From: Phocoenobacter uteri
GTDB taxonomy: Bacteria > Pseudomonadota > Gammaproteobacteria > Enterobacterales > Pasteurellaceae
Length of the DNA stretch: 64,000 bases
Assembly (NCBI RefSeq): GCF_900454895.1
Contig: NZ_UGTA01000001.1
Location: forward strand, 620,001-684,000
Reading direction: 5' to 3'
The position numbers were made by a program, and so were the translations under genes. The notes under the pieces are model-generated. The model ran no database searches. It had not been told where the DNA came from and worked only from the letters and a program-made list of their open reading frames with translations. Positions 53,504 to 62,752 of this stretch are shown here, one piece after another; position 1 is the first letter of the stretch, and each line of letters begins with the position of its first letter.

Positions 53504-54415
53504 ATGACACAGCAAAACCTATTAAATTCACTGGCTCAGATGATAACCGAGCAACGTAATCCAAATTCACAAAATATCGATCAACTTTCAGCGTTAGAAA
53601 TTGTGACGCTCATCAATAATGAAGATAAAAAAGTGCCTGTGGCGATTGAAAAATGTTTGCCACATATTGCCTTAGCAGTAGATAAGATTGTAGATGCGTT
53701 TCAACAAGGCGGACGGTTAATTTATATCGGAGCGGGAACAAGTGGACGTTTTGGGGTACTTGATGCGTCAGAGTGTCCACCGACCTTTGGCGTTTCTTCG
53801 GAAATGGTTAAAGGGATTATTGCAGGGGGCGAACAGGCGATTCGTAATGCGGTTGAAGGGGCGGAGGATAGTCAAATAGCCAGTATTGAAGATTTGAAAC
53901 AGATCCAATTTTCAGAAAAAGATGTTTTGGTTGGCATTGCAGCCAGTGGGCGAACACCTTATGTGATTAGTGCGTTAAGTTATGCAAAACAGCTTGGGGC
54001 AACGACTGTGGCGATGGTGAGCAATCCAAACAGTAAAATGGTAGAAATTGCGGATATTGCGATTGAAACCCTTGTTGGGGCAGAAGTTTTGACGGGATCT
54101 AGCCGAATGAAGTCAGGCACCGCACAAAAATTAGTGTTAAATATGCTGACAACAGCAAGTATGGTGCGAATGGGAAAATGCTATCAAAATTTAATGGTTG
54201 ATGTAAAAGCGAGTAATGAAAAGCTCAAAGCAAGGGCAGTGCGTATTGTTATGCAAGCGACAGAGTGTGATAAAGAACAGGCTGAACGTGTGCTAAAAGA
54301 AGCGGATAATCATTCAAAATTAGCGATTATGATGATTTTAAGTGGTTTGCCAAAACAAGAGGCTAAATTATTATTAGAAAGCAATCAAGGTAAGCTAAGA
54401 CAAGCAATAAAATGA
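53504..54415 (+). CDS. murQ: N-acetylmuramic acid 6-phosphate etherase
   Basis: MurQ cleaves the lactyl ether of MurNAc-6-phosphate to give GlcNAc-6-phosphate and lactate. The 303-residue SIS-domain protein has YIGAGTSGRFGVLDASECPPTF, VGIAASGRTPYV and SSRMKSGTAQKLVLNML. ATG 53504 is the family start; the frame is open back to 53399 through the palindromic region and is not used. A UBA-like C-terminus (VLKEADNHSKLAIMM) completes it. Confidence 0.97.
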   Translation: MTQQNLLNSLAQMITEQRNPNSQNIDQLSALEIVTLINNEDKKVPVAIEKCLPHIALAVDKIVDAFQQGGRLIYIGAGTSGRFGVLDASECPPTFGVSSEMVKGIIAGGEQAIRNAVEGAEDSQIASIEDLKQIQFSEKDVLVGIAASGRTPYVISALSYAKQLGATTVAMVSNPNSKMVEIADIAIETLVGAEVLTGSSRMKSGTAQKLVLNMLTTASMVRMGKCYQNLMVDVKASNEKLKARAVRIVMQATECDKEQAERVLKEADNHSKLAIMMILSGLPKQEAKLLLESNQGKLRQAIK

Positions 54416-54422
54416 TAATTTT

Positions 54423-54457
54423 ATACCCTTATAATATGAAAATTATAAGGGTATTTT
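54423..54457. terminator. Bidirectional terminator between murQ and pdxT
   Basis: ATACCCTTATAAT (54423-54435) pairs perfectly with ATTATAAGGGTAT (54442-54454), followed by TTTC on the plus strand. It serves converging genes. Confidence 0.85.
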
Positions 54458-54459
54458 CG

Positions 54460-55038
54460 TTAAATCATTTTTAAGAATAATTCTAAAACCTGAGTGTCGT
54501 TAGTGAGTTCAGGATGAAATGAGCAAGCAAGAAGATTGCCTTGTTTAGCAAGGACAACGTGATCGTCAATTTGAGCTAAAACCTCAACTTGATCACTGTT
54601 TATCTCTGCAATATAAGGGGCTCGGATAAACACTGCTGGCACAGTTCCTTTTAGTCCTTTTATGGTTAAATCTGTTTGAAAACTTGCGATTTGTCGCCCA
54701 AAAGCGTTACGTTGTACCGTTATATCCATCAGATTAAGATGTGAACTCTCGCCACCAACAATATGTTTAGCAAGCAGAATCATTCCAGCACAAGTGCCGA
54801 ATAGCGGTCGATTTTTAGCAAAATTTTGCAAAGCTTTGATAAAACCATATTCACGCATTAACTTGCCAATTGCTGTGCTTTCACCACCAGGTAAAATGAT
54901 TGCATCTAATTGTTCTAATTGATCCACTTTTTTAACTGCCACAGCAGTTGCCCCTAGTTTTTCAATTTGAGCAAGATGTTCTGAAACAGCCCCTTGCAAT
55001 GCCAACACTCCAATTTTTAAGTGAGAATAATCGTTCAT
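54460..55038 (-). CDS. pdxT: Pyridoxal 5'-phosphate synthase glutaminase subunit PdxT
   Basis: PdxT frees ammonia from glutamine for PdxS. The 192-residue class I amidotransferase has the nucleophile motif LFGTCAGMILLA, LPGGESTAI, and the His-Glu pair in CSFHPELTND. It starts six bases after pdxS. The pair is the DXP-independent route to vitamin B6. Confidence 0.97.
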   Translation of the reverse strand: MNDYSHLKIGVLALQGAVSEHLAQIEKLGATAVAVKKVDQLEQLDAIILPGGESTAIGKLMREYGFIKALQNFAKNRPLFGTCAGMILLAKHIVGGESSHLNLMDITVQRNAFGRQIASFQTDLTIKGLKGTVPAVFIRAPYIAEINSDQVEVLAQIDDHVVLAKQGNLLACSFHPELTNDTQVLELFLKMI

Positions 55039-55044
55039 TTTAGA

Positions 55045-55935
55045 TTACCAACCACGTTCTTGCATTCTATCTTCAAGGCTTAATTTTGAAATCTCAATAC
55101 CTTTCATCGCTTCGCCTAAATCTTCCGATAAACGTGCGATTAAATCAAAATCACGATAATGGGTGGTTGCTTGAACAATTGCTCTCGCAAATTTTTCAGG
55201 ATTTTCTGATTTAAAAATGCCTGAACCAACAAACACACCGTCAGCACCAAGTTCCATCATTAGAGCCGCATCAGCAGGAGTTGCAACGCCACCAGCAGCA
55301 AAGTTTACCACAGGTAATTTTCCTAATTGTTTGATTTGTAATAATAATTCAAAAGGTGCACCTAAAAGTTTTGCTTCTGTCATCAATTCATCATTGGTCA
55401 TTGAAACCACTTTACGCACTTGGGCATTGACTTTACGCATATGACGAACGGCTTCCACGATATTTCCCGTTCCTGGTTCGCCTTTGGTACGCAACATTGC
55501 CGCACCTTCACCGATACGGCGTAACGCTTCACCTAAGTCACGACAGCCACACACAAAAGGCACGGTAAAATCACTTTTTAACAAATGAAATTCTTCATCG
55601 GCAGGGGTTAGCACTTCGCTTTCATCAATGTAATCCACCCCCATTGCTTCCAGAACACGGGCTTCTGTGATGTGTCCGATACGTGCTTTCGCCATAACAG
55701 GAATAGACACCGCATCCATTACTTCTTTCACAATTTTAGGGTTTGCCATACGAGCGACCCCTCCAGCTTTACGGATATCAGACGGCACACGCTCTAACGC
55801 CATAACTGCAACTGCACCCGCTTGTTCAGCAATGCGTGCTTGTTCGGCATTCACAACGTCCATAATTACGCCACCTTTTTGCATTTGTGCCATACCACGT
55901 TTTACTAGATCTGAACCGATAATAGTGTTTGTCAT
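55045..55935 (-). CDS. pdxS: Pyridoxal 5'-phosphate synthase lyase subunit PdxS
   Basis: PdxS joins ribose 5-phosphate, glyceraldehyde 3-phosphate and ammonia into pyridoxal phosphate. The 296-residue barrel protein has the conserved MAQMQKGGVIMDVVNAEQARIAE start (in two parts), the catalytic lysine in VMAKARIGH, and GGVATPADAALMMELGADGVFVGSGIF (read across the phosphate site). It is transcribed divergently from its regulator pdxR. Confidence 0.97.
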   Translation of the reverse strand: MTNTIIGSDLVKRGMAQMQKGGVIMDVVNAEQARIAEQAGAVAVMALERVPSDIRKAGGVARMANPKIVKEVMDAVSIPVMAKARIGHITEARVLEAMGVDYIDESEVLTPADEEFHLLKSDFTVPFVCGCRDLGEALRRIGEGAAMLRTKGEPGTGNIVEAVRHMRKVNAQVRKVVSMTNDELMTEAKLLGAPFELLLQIKQLGKLPVVNFAAGGVATPADAALMMELGADGVFVGSGIFKSENPEKFARAIVQATTHYRDFDLIARLSEDLGEAMKGIEISKLSLEDRMQERGW

Positions 55936-56056
55936 TTTAAGTTCCTCTTATTGAAGTGATTGTAAGAATTGGCTTCATTTTTAGGCAATATTGAACTTGT
56001 TAAAAGTGTCAGATTTTAATATAGTTATGGGGTCAGTTTTTATAAGGAATAAAACT

Positions 56057-57484
56057 ATGCAACTTATCGCCTACACCATCAAGAAACAAAATTCACAGCC
56101 ACTTTATCAGCAGTTAATCGATCAAATAAAATCGGCTATTCACGAACAGCGGTTACAAAAAGGGGATAAATTACCCTCAAAACGCCGTTTGTCGCAATAT
56201 TTACAGATCAGTCAAAATACCATTGAAACCGCCTATTCACAGCTGATCGCAGAGGGTTATATCGAGAGTGTGTCAAAGGTGGGCTTTTTTGTGAATGTGC
56301 AGGCGGGAGATACGTTATTGGATAAGCGGTCAGATTTTTGTAAAAATTTGCAAAAATCACCAAAAATCACACCGCTTAACAAATCACAATATAAGGTGGA
56401 TTTTAACCCAAATCGGATCGATAGCCAGCATTTTCCCTTTGAAAAATGGAAGAAATTAAGCAAGCAGATTTTAAATAAAAGCCACCGTCATTTATTGCAT
56501 TTAAGTGATACGCAGGGCGATTTATCGTTAAGAGAACAGTTGGCAAGCTATTTGAGTGCATCTCGCGGGGTGCGTTGTGAAGCAGAGCAGATTATGATTA
56601 CTTCTGGGGTAGAGCAATTGATTCAGTGCTTGATGTTAATTTTAGAGCAGAAATATTCTAAACCTCTTGTTTATGGTATGGAAGAGTTTGGTTATCGAAT
56701 CGTAGAGAATGTATTAAGACTTTATCAAAAACGATGGGTTAAGCTATCTATAAATGCAGAAGATAAGCGGTTAGATTTGGCGGATTTTTTGCAAAAAAAT
56801 ATTGATGTTGCTTATCTGACGCCTTCACATCAATATCCTTTTGGGAGTGTGTTAAATATAGAACAACGCCAGCAGTTATTAGAATGGGCAAAAGAGAAGC
56901 CGACTCGTTATCTGATTGAAGATGATTATGATGGCGAATTTCGTTATCAAGGTAAGCCGATTCCTTCGCTACAAAGTTTAGATCAAGCGGATAAAGTGAT
57001 CTATTTTGGATCGTTGTCTAAGTTGTTAATGCCGTCGATTCGTATCAGTTTTATGGTGTTGCCCAAATCATTATTACAAGATTATCAACCGATTAAACAA
57101 CATTTTAATTGTTCGGTATCACGCTTAGATCAGCAAATGGTCTGTTTATTTATGCAACAAGGATTTTTTGAGCAACATATCAATCGAATGCGAAAATTAT
57201 ACCGCAACAAGATGGAGCAACTTTGTCGTGTTTTAACGCCATATAGTCACAAAATCACTTATTATGGTGAAAGTTCAGGGTTTTATTTATTGATTGAATT
57301 GAAAAATGAAACTCGATCATCAAAACAGTTAATGGACTTAGCCGAACAGAGTAAAATTAAAATTTATCCTATAAATTGGCAAAATAAGCCCTTATTTGTG
57401 CTTGGTTTTGGGGATTTGAATGAAAGAGAGCTGGAACAAGGAATAGCGATTTTATTGGAAAATTGGGGAGTTAAAAAAGATTAG
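56057..57484 (+). CDS. pdxR: PLP-dependent MocR-type transcriptional activator PdxR
   Basis: The 475-residue protein joins a GntR winged helix (QPLYQQLIDQIKSAIHEQRL, KLPSKRRLSQYLQISQNT) to an aminotransferase-like domain that binds pyridoxal phosphate (EDDYDGEFRY, and the lysine in GSLSKLLMPSIR). ATG 56057 follows AAGGAAT. It is divergent from pdxST, the expected target. Its linker (residues about 90-107) is encoded by a pair of opposed uptake signals. Confidence 0.94.
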   Translation: MQLIAYTIKKQNSQPLYQQLIDQIKSAIHEQRLQKGDKLPSKRRLSQYLQISQNTIETAYSQLIAEGYIESVSKVGFFVNVQAGDTLLDKRSDFCKNLQKSPKITPLNKSQYKVDFNPNRIDSQHFPFEKWKKLSKQILNKSHRHLLHLSDTQGDLSLREQLASYLSASRGVRCEAEQIMITSGVEQLIQCLMLILEQKYSKPLVYGMEEFGYRIVENVLRLYQKRWVKLSINAEDKRLDLADFLQKNIDVAYLTPSHQYPFGSVLNIEQRQQLLEWAKEKPTRYLIEDDYDGEFRYQGKPIPSLQSLDQADKVIYFGSLSKLLMPSIRISFMVLPKSLLQDYQPIKQHFNCSVSRLDQQMVCLFMQQGFFEQHINRMRKLYRNKMEQLCRVLTPYSHKITYYGESSGFYLLIELKNETRSSKQLMDLAEQSKIKIYPINWQNKPLFVLGFGDLNERELEQGIAILLENWGVKKD

Positions 57485-57505
57485 TTTTCTTCTCTTTTTT
57501 ATCTG

Positions 57506-57685
57506 GTTTATTCAAAAAGAGAAGAAAATGAAAAATATCTATTTTTATTTATTACAAAACTAATCGTTCCTTTTGGAGTAGCAAAAGGTGTTAATCTTCT
57601 TAATAAGATTCTTTTTGCTGGTGATGAATATCATCTCGCATTACGAGGCTTCGTATTTATCGGGCGAAAAGTATTTAAAAAATAA
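57506..57685 (+). pseudogene. Possible decayed coding fragment
   Basis: An open frame without start codon ends in a protein-like stretch: KLIVPFGVAKGVNLLNKI, then FAGDEYHLALRGFVFIG and RKVFKK before a TAA. An ATG at 57529 is in another frame and stops after 11 codons. It may be the relic of a small membrane protein gene. Family not recognised. Confidence 0.25.
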
Positions 57686-57830
57686 AGTTGAGTTTGCAGT
57701 TAATTGCTTATTGAAGAAGGTATAACAAAATAAGCACAATTATAGGTTTTTGATAAAATTAAAATACTTTAGGTTAACGATTTGTTTAATTTGGAGATCG
57801 TTCCTAAATTTACACTGTAAAATTCGTATT

Positions 57831-57863
57831 ACAAGCGGTCATATTTTTGTGAATTTTTGCAAA
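57831..57863 (+). repeat. Full-length DNA uptake signal sequence
   Basis: ACAAGCGGTC followed by ATATTTTTGTGAATTTT and TGCAAA has the full A. pleuropneumoniae-type layout. Other clear cores lie at 24888-24897, 35489-35498, 48040-48048 and (reverse) 52975-52983. Confidence 0.85.
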
Positions 57864-58016
57864 TATGATAATAATTTAACCGAAGTAAATGATTTGGTTG
57901 TAACAAGATCAAAATTTATTTTTTTAAAAGATGATCTTTATAACTACATAAAGTAAAATAACCAAGTATTTGCCTTTTAAAGGTGTAGATTTTTTAAACT
58001 CAATGGAGATACCATT

Positions 58017-58697
58017 ATGGCTATGAATAATATTCTTGGATTATTTGCTGAATCGCCTTTTAAACCATTACAAAAACATTCGCAAAAAGTAACAGAAAGC
58101 TGTGAATTACTTGTACCTTTTTTTGAACAAACTTTCGAACAAAATTGGGAAGAAGCAGAAAATTATCGCCATAAAATTGGAAGATTAGAACATCGTGCCG
58201 ATTTATTAAAACGTGAAATTCGTTTAAAACTACCTCGTGGTTTGTTTATGCCAGTTGATCGCTCAGATTTATTGGAGCTTGTGACTCAGTTGGATAAATT
58301 AGCTAACTTTTCTAAAGATATTGCGGGACGTGTGATTGGTCGTCAATTATTGATTCCACAAGAATTACAACCTGCATTTTTACATTTTGTTGCTCGTAGT
58401 ATCGATGCGGCAAAACAGGCTCATAAAGTAATTAGTGAAATGGATGAGTTATTAGAAACAGGATTTCGTGGTCGTGAGTTAACTTTTGTTAATGATATGA
58501 TTGTTAAATTAGATGCAATTGAAGATGATACTGATCAGTTGCAACGTGTTTTACGTAAAGAATTATTAGGGCTTGAATCACAATTAAATCCTATTGATGT
58601 AATGTTTTTATATAAAATTATTGAGTGGGTTGGGGTTTTAGCCGATCAAGCTCAGCGTGTTGGTTCACGAATTGAACTGATGATTGCTAAATCCTAA
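58017..58697 (+). CDS. DUF47 (PhoU-like, TIGR00153) protein, Pit accessory
   Basis: The 226-residue helical protein has the DUF47 pattern: MAMNNILGLFAESPFKPLQKH, EHRADLLKREIRLKLPRGLFMPVDRSD (in two parts) and IEDDTDQLQRVLRKEL, with acidic metal-binding residues as in PhoU. The Pit transporter starts 14 bases later. This pairing is common and suggests control or support of low-affinity phosphate uptake. Confidence 0.92.
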   Translation: MAMNNILGLFAESPFKPLQKHSQKVTESCELLVPFFEQTFEQNWEEAENYRHKIGRLEHRADLLKREIRLKLPRGLFMPVDRSDLLELVTQLDKLANFSKDIAGRVIGRQLLIPQELQPAFLHFVARSIDAAKQAHKVISEMDELLETGFRGRELTFVNDMIVKLDAIEDDTDQLQRVLRKELLGLESQLNPIDVMFLYKIIEWVGVLADQAQRVGSRIELMIAKS

Positions 58698-58711
58698 TAC
58701 TTGGAGGAATT

Positions 58712-59971
58712 ATGGAACTAATTCAACAATATGGTCATATTTTAATTCTGGTTACAGCTGTATTCGGATTTTTTATGGCCTTCGGAATCGGTGCTAATGA
58801 TGTGTCAAATGCAATGGGAACATCTGTTGGCTCGGGTGTGTTGACTATTAAACAAACTATTATTATCGCAATTATTTTTGAATTTGCTGGGGCTTATCTT
58901 GCTGGTGGGGAAGTAACCCAAACGATTAAAGGTGGCATTATTGATATTAGTTTATATGCAGATATGCCAGATGTGCTTGTGTTGGGGATGATGGCATCTC
59001 TTTTCTCAGCTGGAACTTGGTTGCTTATCGCATCTCGTATGGGATGGCCAGTTTCAACAACACACTCAATTATCGGTGCAATTATCGGTTTTGGCTGTGT
59101 AACAGCGGGGGCTGGTGCAGTTGAGTGGGGCAAGATTACAGGCATTGTTGGTAGTTGGTTTGTTACACCTTTTGTTGCTGGTGTAGTAGCATATCTTATC
59201 TTTATCAGTACACAGCGTTTGATTTTTGATACTTCTGAACCTGTTAAAAATGCAAAAAAATATACGCCATATTATATGGGATTAACAGCATTGGTCATTA
59301 GTGTTGTTACAATGAAAAAAGGGTTAAAGCACATTGGATTACATTTAGAGTGGTCAGAAGTATTTATTATTTCATTTATTATTGGCATTCTTGCAACTAT
59401 CGGGTGTTATTTTTATCTTAAGAGATCAGCATTTGAAAAAATTCAAACCAATGATTTTGCCAGTGTGGAAAAAATCTTTGGTATTTTAATGATTGCGACA
59501 GCTTGTGCGATGGCGTTTGCTCATGGTTCAAATGATGTTGCTAATGCGATTGGTCCATTGTCTGCTGTGGCTTCAATTGTAGAAACAGGTGGGCAAGTGG
59601 CTGGAAAAACAGAACTTGCACCTTGGATTCTACCTCTTGGTGGTATTGGAATTGTTGCAGGTTTAGTCATTCTTGGTTATAAAGTAATGGGAACGATTGG
59701 TACTGGGATTACTGAATTAACGCCTAGTCGTGGCTTTGCGGCACAATTTGCTTGTGCAACAACTGTTGTTATTGCTTCAGGAACAGGATTACCAATTTCT
59801 ACTACACAAACACTTGTAGGTGCGATTTTAGGTGTTGGATTTGCTCGAGGCATTGCTGCACTAAATTTAAATGTTATTAGAAATATTGTGGCATCTTGGG
59901 TAATTACATTACCTGCTGGTGCAGTAATTTCGATTGTTATTTATCATATTTTAAATTTCATATTTCGTTAG
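58712..59971 (+). CDS. pit: Inorganic phosphate transporter, PiT family
   Basis: The 419-residue membrane protein has about ten helices and the two inverted PiT signatures: FGIGANDVSNAMGTSVGSG and AFAHGSNDVANAIGPLSAV. GWPVSTTHSIIGAIIGFG and GLPISTTQTLVGAILGVG form the pore-lining repeats. It takes up metal-phosphate driven by protons (sodium in some relatives). It is followed by a terminator at 59990-60017. Confidence 0.96.
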   Translation: MELIQQYGHILILVTAVFGFFMAFGIGANDVSNAMGTSVGSGVLTIKQTIIIAIIFEFAGAYLAGGEVTQTIKGGIIDISLYADMPDVLVLGMMASLFSAGTWLLIASRMGWPVSTTHSIIGAIIGFGCVTAGAGAVEWGKITGIVGSWFVTPFVAGVVAYLIFISTQRLIFDTSEPVKNAKKYTPYYMGLTALVISVVTMKKGLKHIGLHLEWSEVFIISFIIGILATIGCYFYLKRSAFEKIQTNDFASVEKIFGILMIATACAMAFAHGSNDVANAIGPLSAVASIVETGGQVAGKTELAPWILPLGGIGIVAGLVILGYKVMGTIGTGITELTPSRGFAAQFACATTVVIASGTGLPISTTQTLVGAILGVGFARGIAALNLNVIRNIVASWVITLPAGAVISIVIYHILNFIFR

Positions 59972-59989
59972 AATATAAAAGGAAAACAA

Positions 59990-60017
59990 AAGGAAGTGTT
60001 ACGACACTTTCTTTTTT
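59990..60017 (+). terminator. Terminator after pit
   Basis: AAGGAAGTGT (59990-59999) pairs with ACACTTTCTT (60004-60013, one G-U pair), loop TACG, followed by T's. Confidence 0.82.
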
Positions 60018-60040
60018 AAATTATCATAAATGAGGGAAAA

Positions 60041-60658
60041 ATGATTAAGCAACTCACTAAATGTACCGCGATCTTATTGATGGTAGCGAGTTTACCGATG
60101 TCACTTCAAGCAAGTGAATCACGTTATGTAACTGATGAATTAAACGAATACGTAAGACGTGGTGCGGGCGATAATTATCGTATTGCTGGGACGGTTAAAG
60201 CTGGCGAAAAAGTAACAGTTTTGGAAAAAAGAGGGAAATACTCACTCATCCAAGATTCAAGAAATCGCCAAGTATGGATTTTAAATAATAAATTAACTAA
60301 TGAGCCAAGTGCAAAAAGCAGAATACCGACATTAGAAAAGCAAGTTGAAGAATTATCATTAAAATTAAATAAGATTGATGATGATTGGAATCAGCGAACA
60401 AAAGAGATTCGTCGTCGTTTAGGTCAAGCAGAGCAGCAAAGTAGTGATTTATTAGATATAAATGCACAATTAAAACGTGAAGTAAGTGTATTAAAGAATA
60501 AGAATAAAGAACTAGAAATTATGCAAGACGTTGAACAACGCGAGATAATGATCAAGTGGTTTATGTATGGTGGGATTGTGTTAGGTGTAGGTTTGTTACT
60601 TGGACTTATCATCCCATTCATTTTACCAAAAAGAAGACGTAATAATGGTTGGGTGTAA
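60041..60658 (+). CDS. ygiM: SH3-domain protein of the YgiM family (TIGR04211)
   Basis: The 205-residue protein has a signal peptide (ends LQASES), a bacterial SH3 domain at about 27-85 (YVTDELNEYVRRGAGDNYRI, TVLEKRGKYSLI), a coiled coil (about 95-165) and one C-terminal helix (MYGGIVLGVGLLLGLIIPF) with basic tail PKRRRNN. It is probably anchored in the inner membrane with the SH3 domain outside. The function is unknown. ApaH starts just after its stop. Confidence 0.9.
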   Translation: MIKQLTKCTAILLMVASLPMSLQASESRYVTDELNEYVRRGAGDNYRIAGTVKAGEKVTVLEKRGKYSLIQDSRNRQVWILNNKLTNEPSAKSRIPTLEKQVEELSLKLNKIDDDWNQRTKEIRRRLGQAEQQSSDLLDINAQLKREVSVLKNKNKELEIMQDVEQREIMIKWFMYGGIVLGVGLLLGLIIPFILPKRRRNNGWV

Positions 60659-60661
60659 TTG

Positions 60662-61489
60662 ATGGCAACCTATATTGTTGGTGATTTACATGGCTGTTTT
60701 GATGAGTTAAAGCAGTTACTTCAAAAAGTTGATTTTAATCCTTGCAATGATGAACTTTTATTGACAGGGGATTTGATAGCTCGTGGAGAACAATCATTAG
60801 AATGTTTACGTTTTGTTAAATCATTAGGCGATCGAGCCACAACAGTATTAGGCAATCACGATTTACATTTATTAGCAACCAATCTCGGTATAAAATCTGC
60901 AAATTCACGAGATAATCTGACCGCTTTATTTCAAGCTGAAGATAGAGAAGAGTTATTAGATTGGTTGCGTAATCAACCTTTATTGGTAGAACATAAAAAG
61001 TATGGTTTTTTATTATCCCACGCTGGTATTAGTCCTGAGTGGGATTTACTTACTGCAAAAAACGCTGCTAAAGAAGTGGAAGTTATTCTACGAAGTGATC
61101 ATTACGCTGAATTATTACAAAATATGTATCAAAATGAACCGCTTAATTGGCAAGATGAACTTACAGAAATTCAGCGTTATCGTTATACTATAAATTCTTT
61201 AACAAGAATGCGATTCTGCACTGCTCGAAAAGAATTAGATTTTCACTGCAAATTACCTCCAAAAGAAGCACCAGAAGAATTAAAACCGTGGTTTGAATTT
61301 GATAATCCACTTTATCAAACTCATAGTATTTTATTTGGACACTGGGCTGCAATGTTGGATTATCCGACTCCGAGTAATATTTATGCTCTGGATACGGGGT
61401 GTGTTTGGGGTAACAAACTCACAATGATTCGATGGGAAGATAAACAAATATTTACACAGAAAAAGCTAGATGTATTAAAAAATGCGTGA
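60662..61489 (+). CDS. apaH: Symmetrical bis(5'-nucleosyl)-tetraphosphatase (ApaH)
   Basis: ApaH splits Ap4A to two ADP and removes Np4 caps from RNA. The 275-residue PPP-family phosphatase has GDLHGCFDE, GDLIARGEQ and VLGNHDLHLL, and SHAGISP. I use the ATG at 60662 over the TTG three bases before. It is followed 13 bases later by pabA. Confidence 0.96.
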   Translation: MATYIVGDLHGCFDELKQLLQKVDFNPCNDELLLTGDLIARGEQSLECLRFVKSLGDRATTVLGNHDLHLLATNLGIKSANSRDNLTALFQAEDREELLDWLRNQPLLVEHKKYGFLLSHAGISPEWDLLTAKNAAKEVEVILRSDHYAELLQNMYQNEPLNWQDELTEIQRYRYTINSLTRMRFCTARKELDFHCKLPPKEAPEELKPWFEFDNPLYQTHSILFGHWAAMLDYPTPSNIYALDTGCVWGNKLTMIRWEDKQIFTQKKLDVLKNA

Positions 61490-61502
61490 TAAGGATAATT
61501 TG

Positions 61503-62066
61503 ATGGTATTGATTATTGATAATCACGATTCTTTTACATTTAATTTAGTGGATTTATTTCGTAAAATTGGCTCTAGGGTCGATGTTATCTTAGTTGAAGA
61601 TTTAGATTTAGCCATTGTTGAAAAATATAGTCATATTTTGATTTCACCAGGTCCTGATGTACCAAGATCTTATCCTAAATTATTTGAAATGTTGCAATGC
61701 TATGCTCAAACGAAATCTATTTTAGGTGTTTGTTTGGGGCATCAAGTATTATGTGAATATTTTGGTGGTGAACTGTATAACTTAAATAAAGTCAGACACG
61801 GACAAAGAAAGCAAATCCATTGTGTTAAACAAAACGCTATTTTTGACTCTCTTCCCTCACAATTTGATGTCGGTCTATATCACTCTTGGACTATCTCATC
61901 AGATTCTTTGCATTCTTCTTCACTTGACATTACAGCTATCTGTGACGAACAAGTTGTGATGGCAGTAGCACATCAAACATTACCAATCTATGGTGTTCAA
62001 TTTCATCCTGAGTCATTTATGACAGAATTTGGAAAAGAAATATTATTAAATTGGCTAAGAATATAA
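61503..62066 (+). CDS. pabA: Aminodeoxychorismate synthase glutaminase (PabA-like)
   Basis: The 187-residue class I glutamine amidotransferase has IIDNHDSFTFNLVDLF, ISPGPDVP, the nucleophile in GVCLGHQVL and the His-Glu pair FHPES. ATG 61503 follows AAGGATAATTTG. It likely supplies ammonia to PabB (45222-46193). TrpG/PabA specificity cannot be separated by eye; absence of trp genes in the window favours PabA. Confidence 0.88.
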   Translation: MVLIIDNHDSFTFNLVDLFRKIGSRVDVILVEDLDLAIVEKYSHILISPGPDVPRSYPKLFEMLQCYAQTKSILGVCLGHQVLCEYFGGELYNLNKVRHGQRKQIHCVKQNAIFDSLPSQFDVGLYHSWTISSDSLHSSSLDITAICDEQVVMAVAHQTLPIYGVQFHPESFMTEFGKEILLNWLRI

Positions 62067-62277
62067 TATAAAAATAGAGAAAAAATTTTATTGAGTGTTA
62101 TTTATGCTAATTTTGGTAGAGTATTGAACCATCTTTCAGTAAATAAAATATTGTTACTTTCATATTATTTAATATATTGATTTAATACAAATAATATAAA
62201 TTTATTTGTTGTAATAAATCATTATTTCTAGGAAAATGAGCGTAATAGTATAAAAATATATTAAAGGAGGAATATAA

Positions 62278-62562
62278 ATGAAAAAATCCCTTTTTTTATC
62301 GGCACTTATTATTTCTTTAGTCTACAATTTATTTATTCCTCAAAAAGATCTTTCTTTAATATTGTTTCCAGAAGTTATAAAGCAATTAAAGTCAAAAATT
62401 ATATCTCCAGCTAATGATAAATATTCTCTTATGAGTAAGAATTATCGTTTAACTATTCCTACTGAAAATAAAAAATTGGATATATTTAGAGATATAGATG
62501 TAGATTTTATCTCATCATCTTATAAAAAACATATTGATTATTTTGAATTAAACGAGAATTAG
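62278..62562 (+). CDS. Small exported or membrane-tethered protein of unknown function
   Basis: The 94-residue protein follows an excellent ribosome site (AAAGGAGG). The N-terminus is a signal peptide or anchor (MKKSLFLSALIISLVYNLF); the rest is polar and lysine-rich, with no known motif. Gene and upstream 200 bases are very AT-rich and lack uptake signals, suggesting acquired or fast-evolving DNA. Confidence 0.62.
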   Translation: MKKSLFLSALIISLVYNLFIPQKDLSLILFPEVIKQLKSKIISPANDKYSLMSKNYRLTIPTENKKLDIFRDIDVDFISSSYKKHIDYFELNEN

Positions 62563-62693
62563 ACCTGTAATTCTTAATCTTTTTAAATATAATTAGATTG
62601 AATCTAAATGTTTGAATACTTAACCTATTTTTCTTCGGATATGAAGTATGAATAATAGTCGGTTATAAAAAATTTAGGTCAATTTAGGATATA

Positions 62694-62727
62694 AAAAAGC
62701 TCTTTTACATAGGTAAAGGAGCTTTTT
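62694..62727. terminator. Bidirectional terminator between small gene and sucB
   Basis: AAAAAGCTCTTTTAC (62694-62708) pairs with GTAAAGGAGCTTTTT (62713-62727, one G-U pair), loop ATAG. T-rich tails on both strands; it ends sucB on the minus strand. Confidence 0.9.
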
Positions 62728-62752
62728 GGTTATTGAAAATATTATTTTAACT

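Larger units (their letters stand above)
57485..58016. other. Intergenic region between pdxR and the phosphate uptake genes
   Basis: These 532 bases contain a possible decayed coding fragment (57506-57685), a full-length uptake signal (57831-57863) and the leader of the DUF47 gene. A 68-codon frame at 57750-57956 runs through the uptake signal and is judged non-coding. Confidence 0.55.

Noticed and set aside
57750..57956. 68-codon plus-strand frame before the DUF47 gene
   Set aside because: It runs through a full uptake signal and has no ribosome site or protein-like composition.
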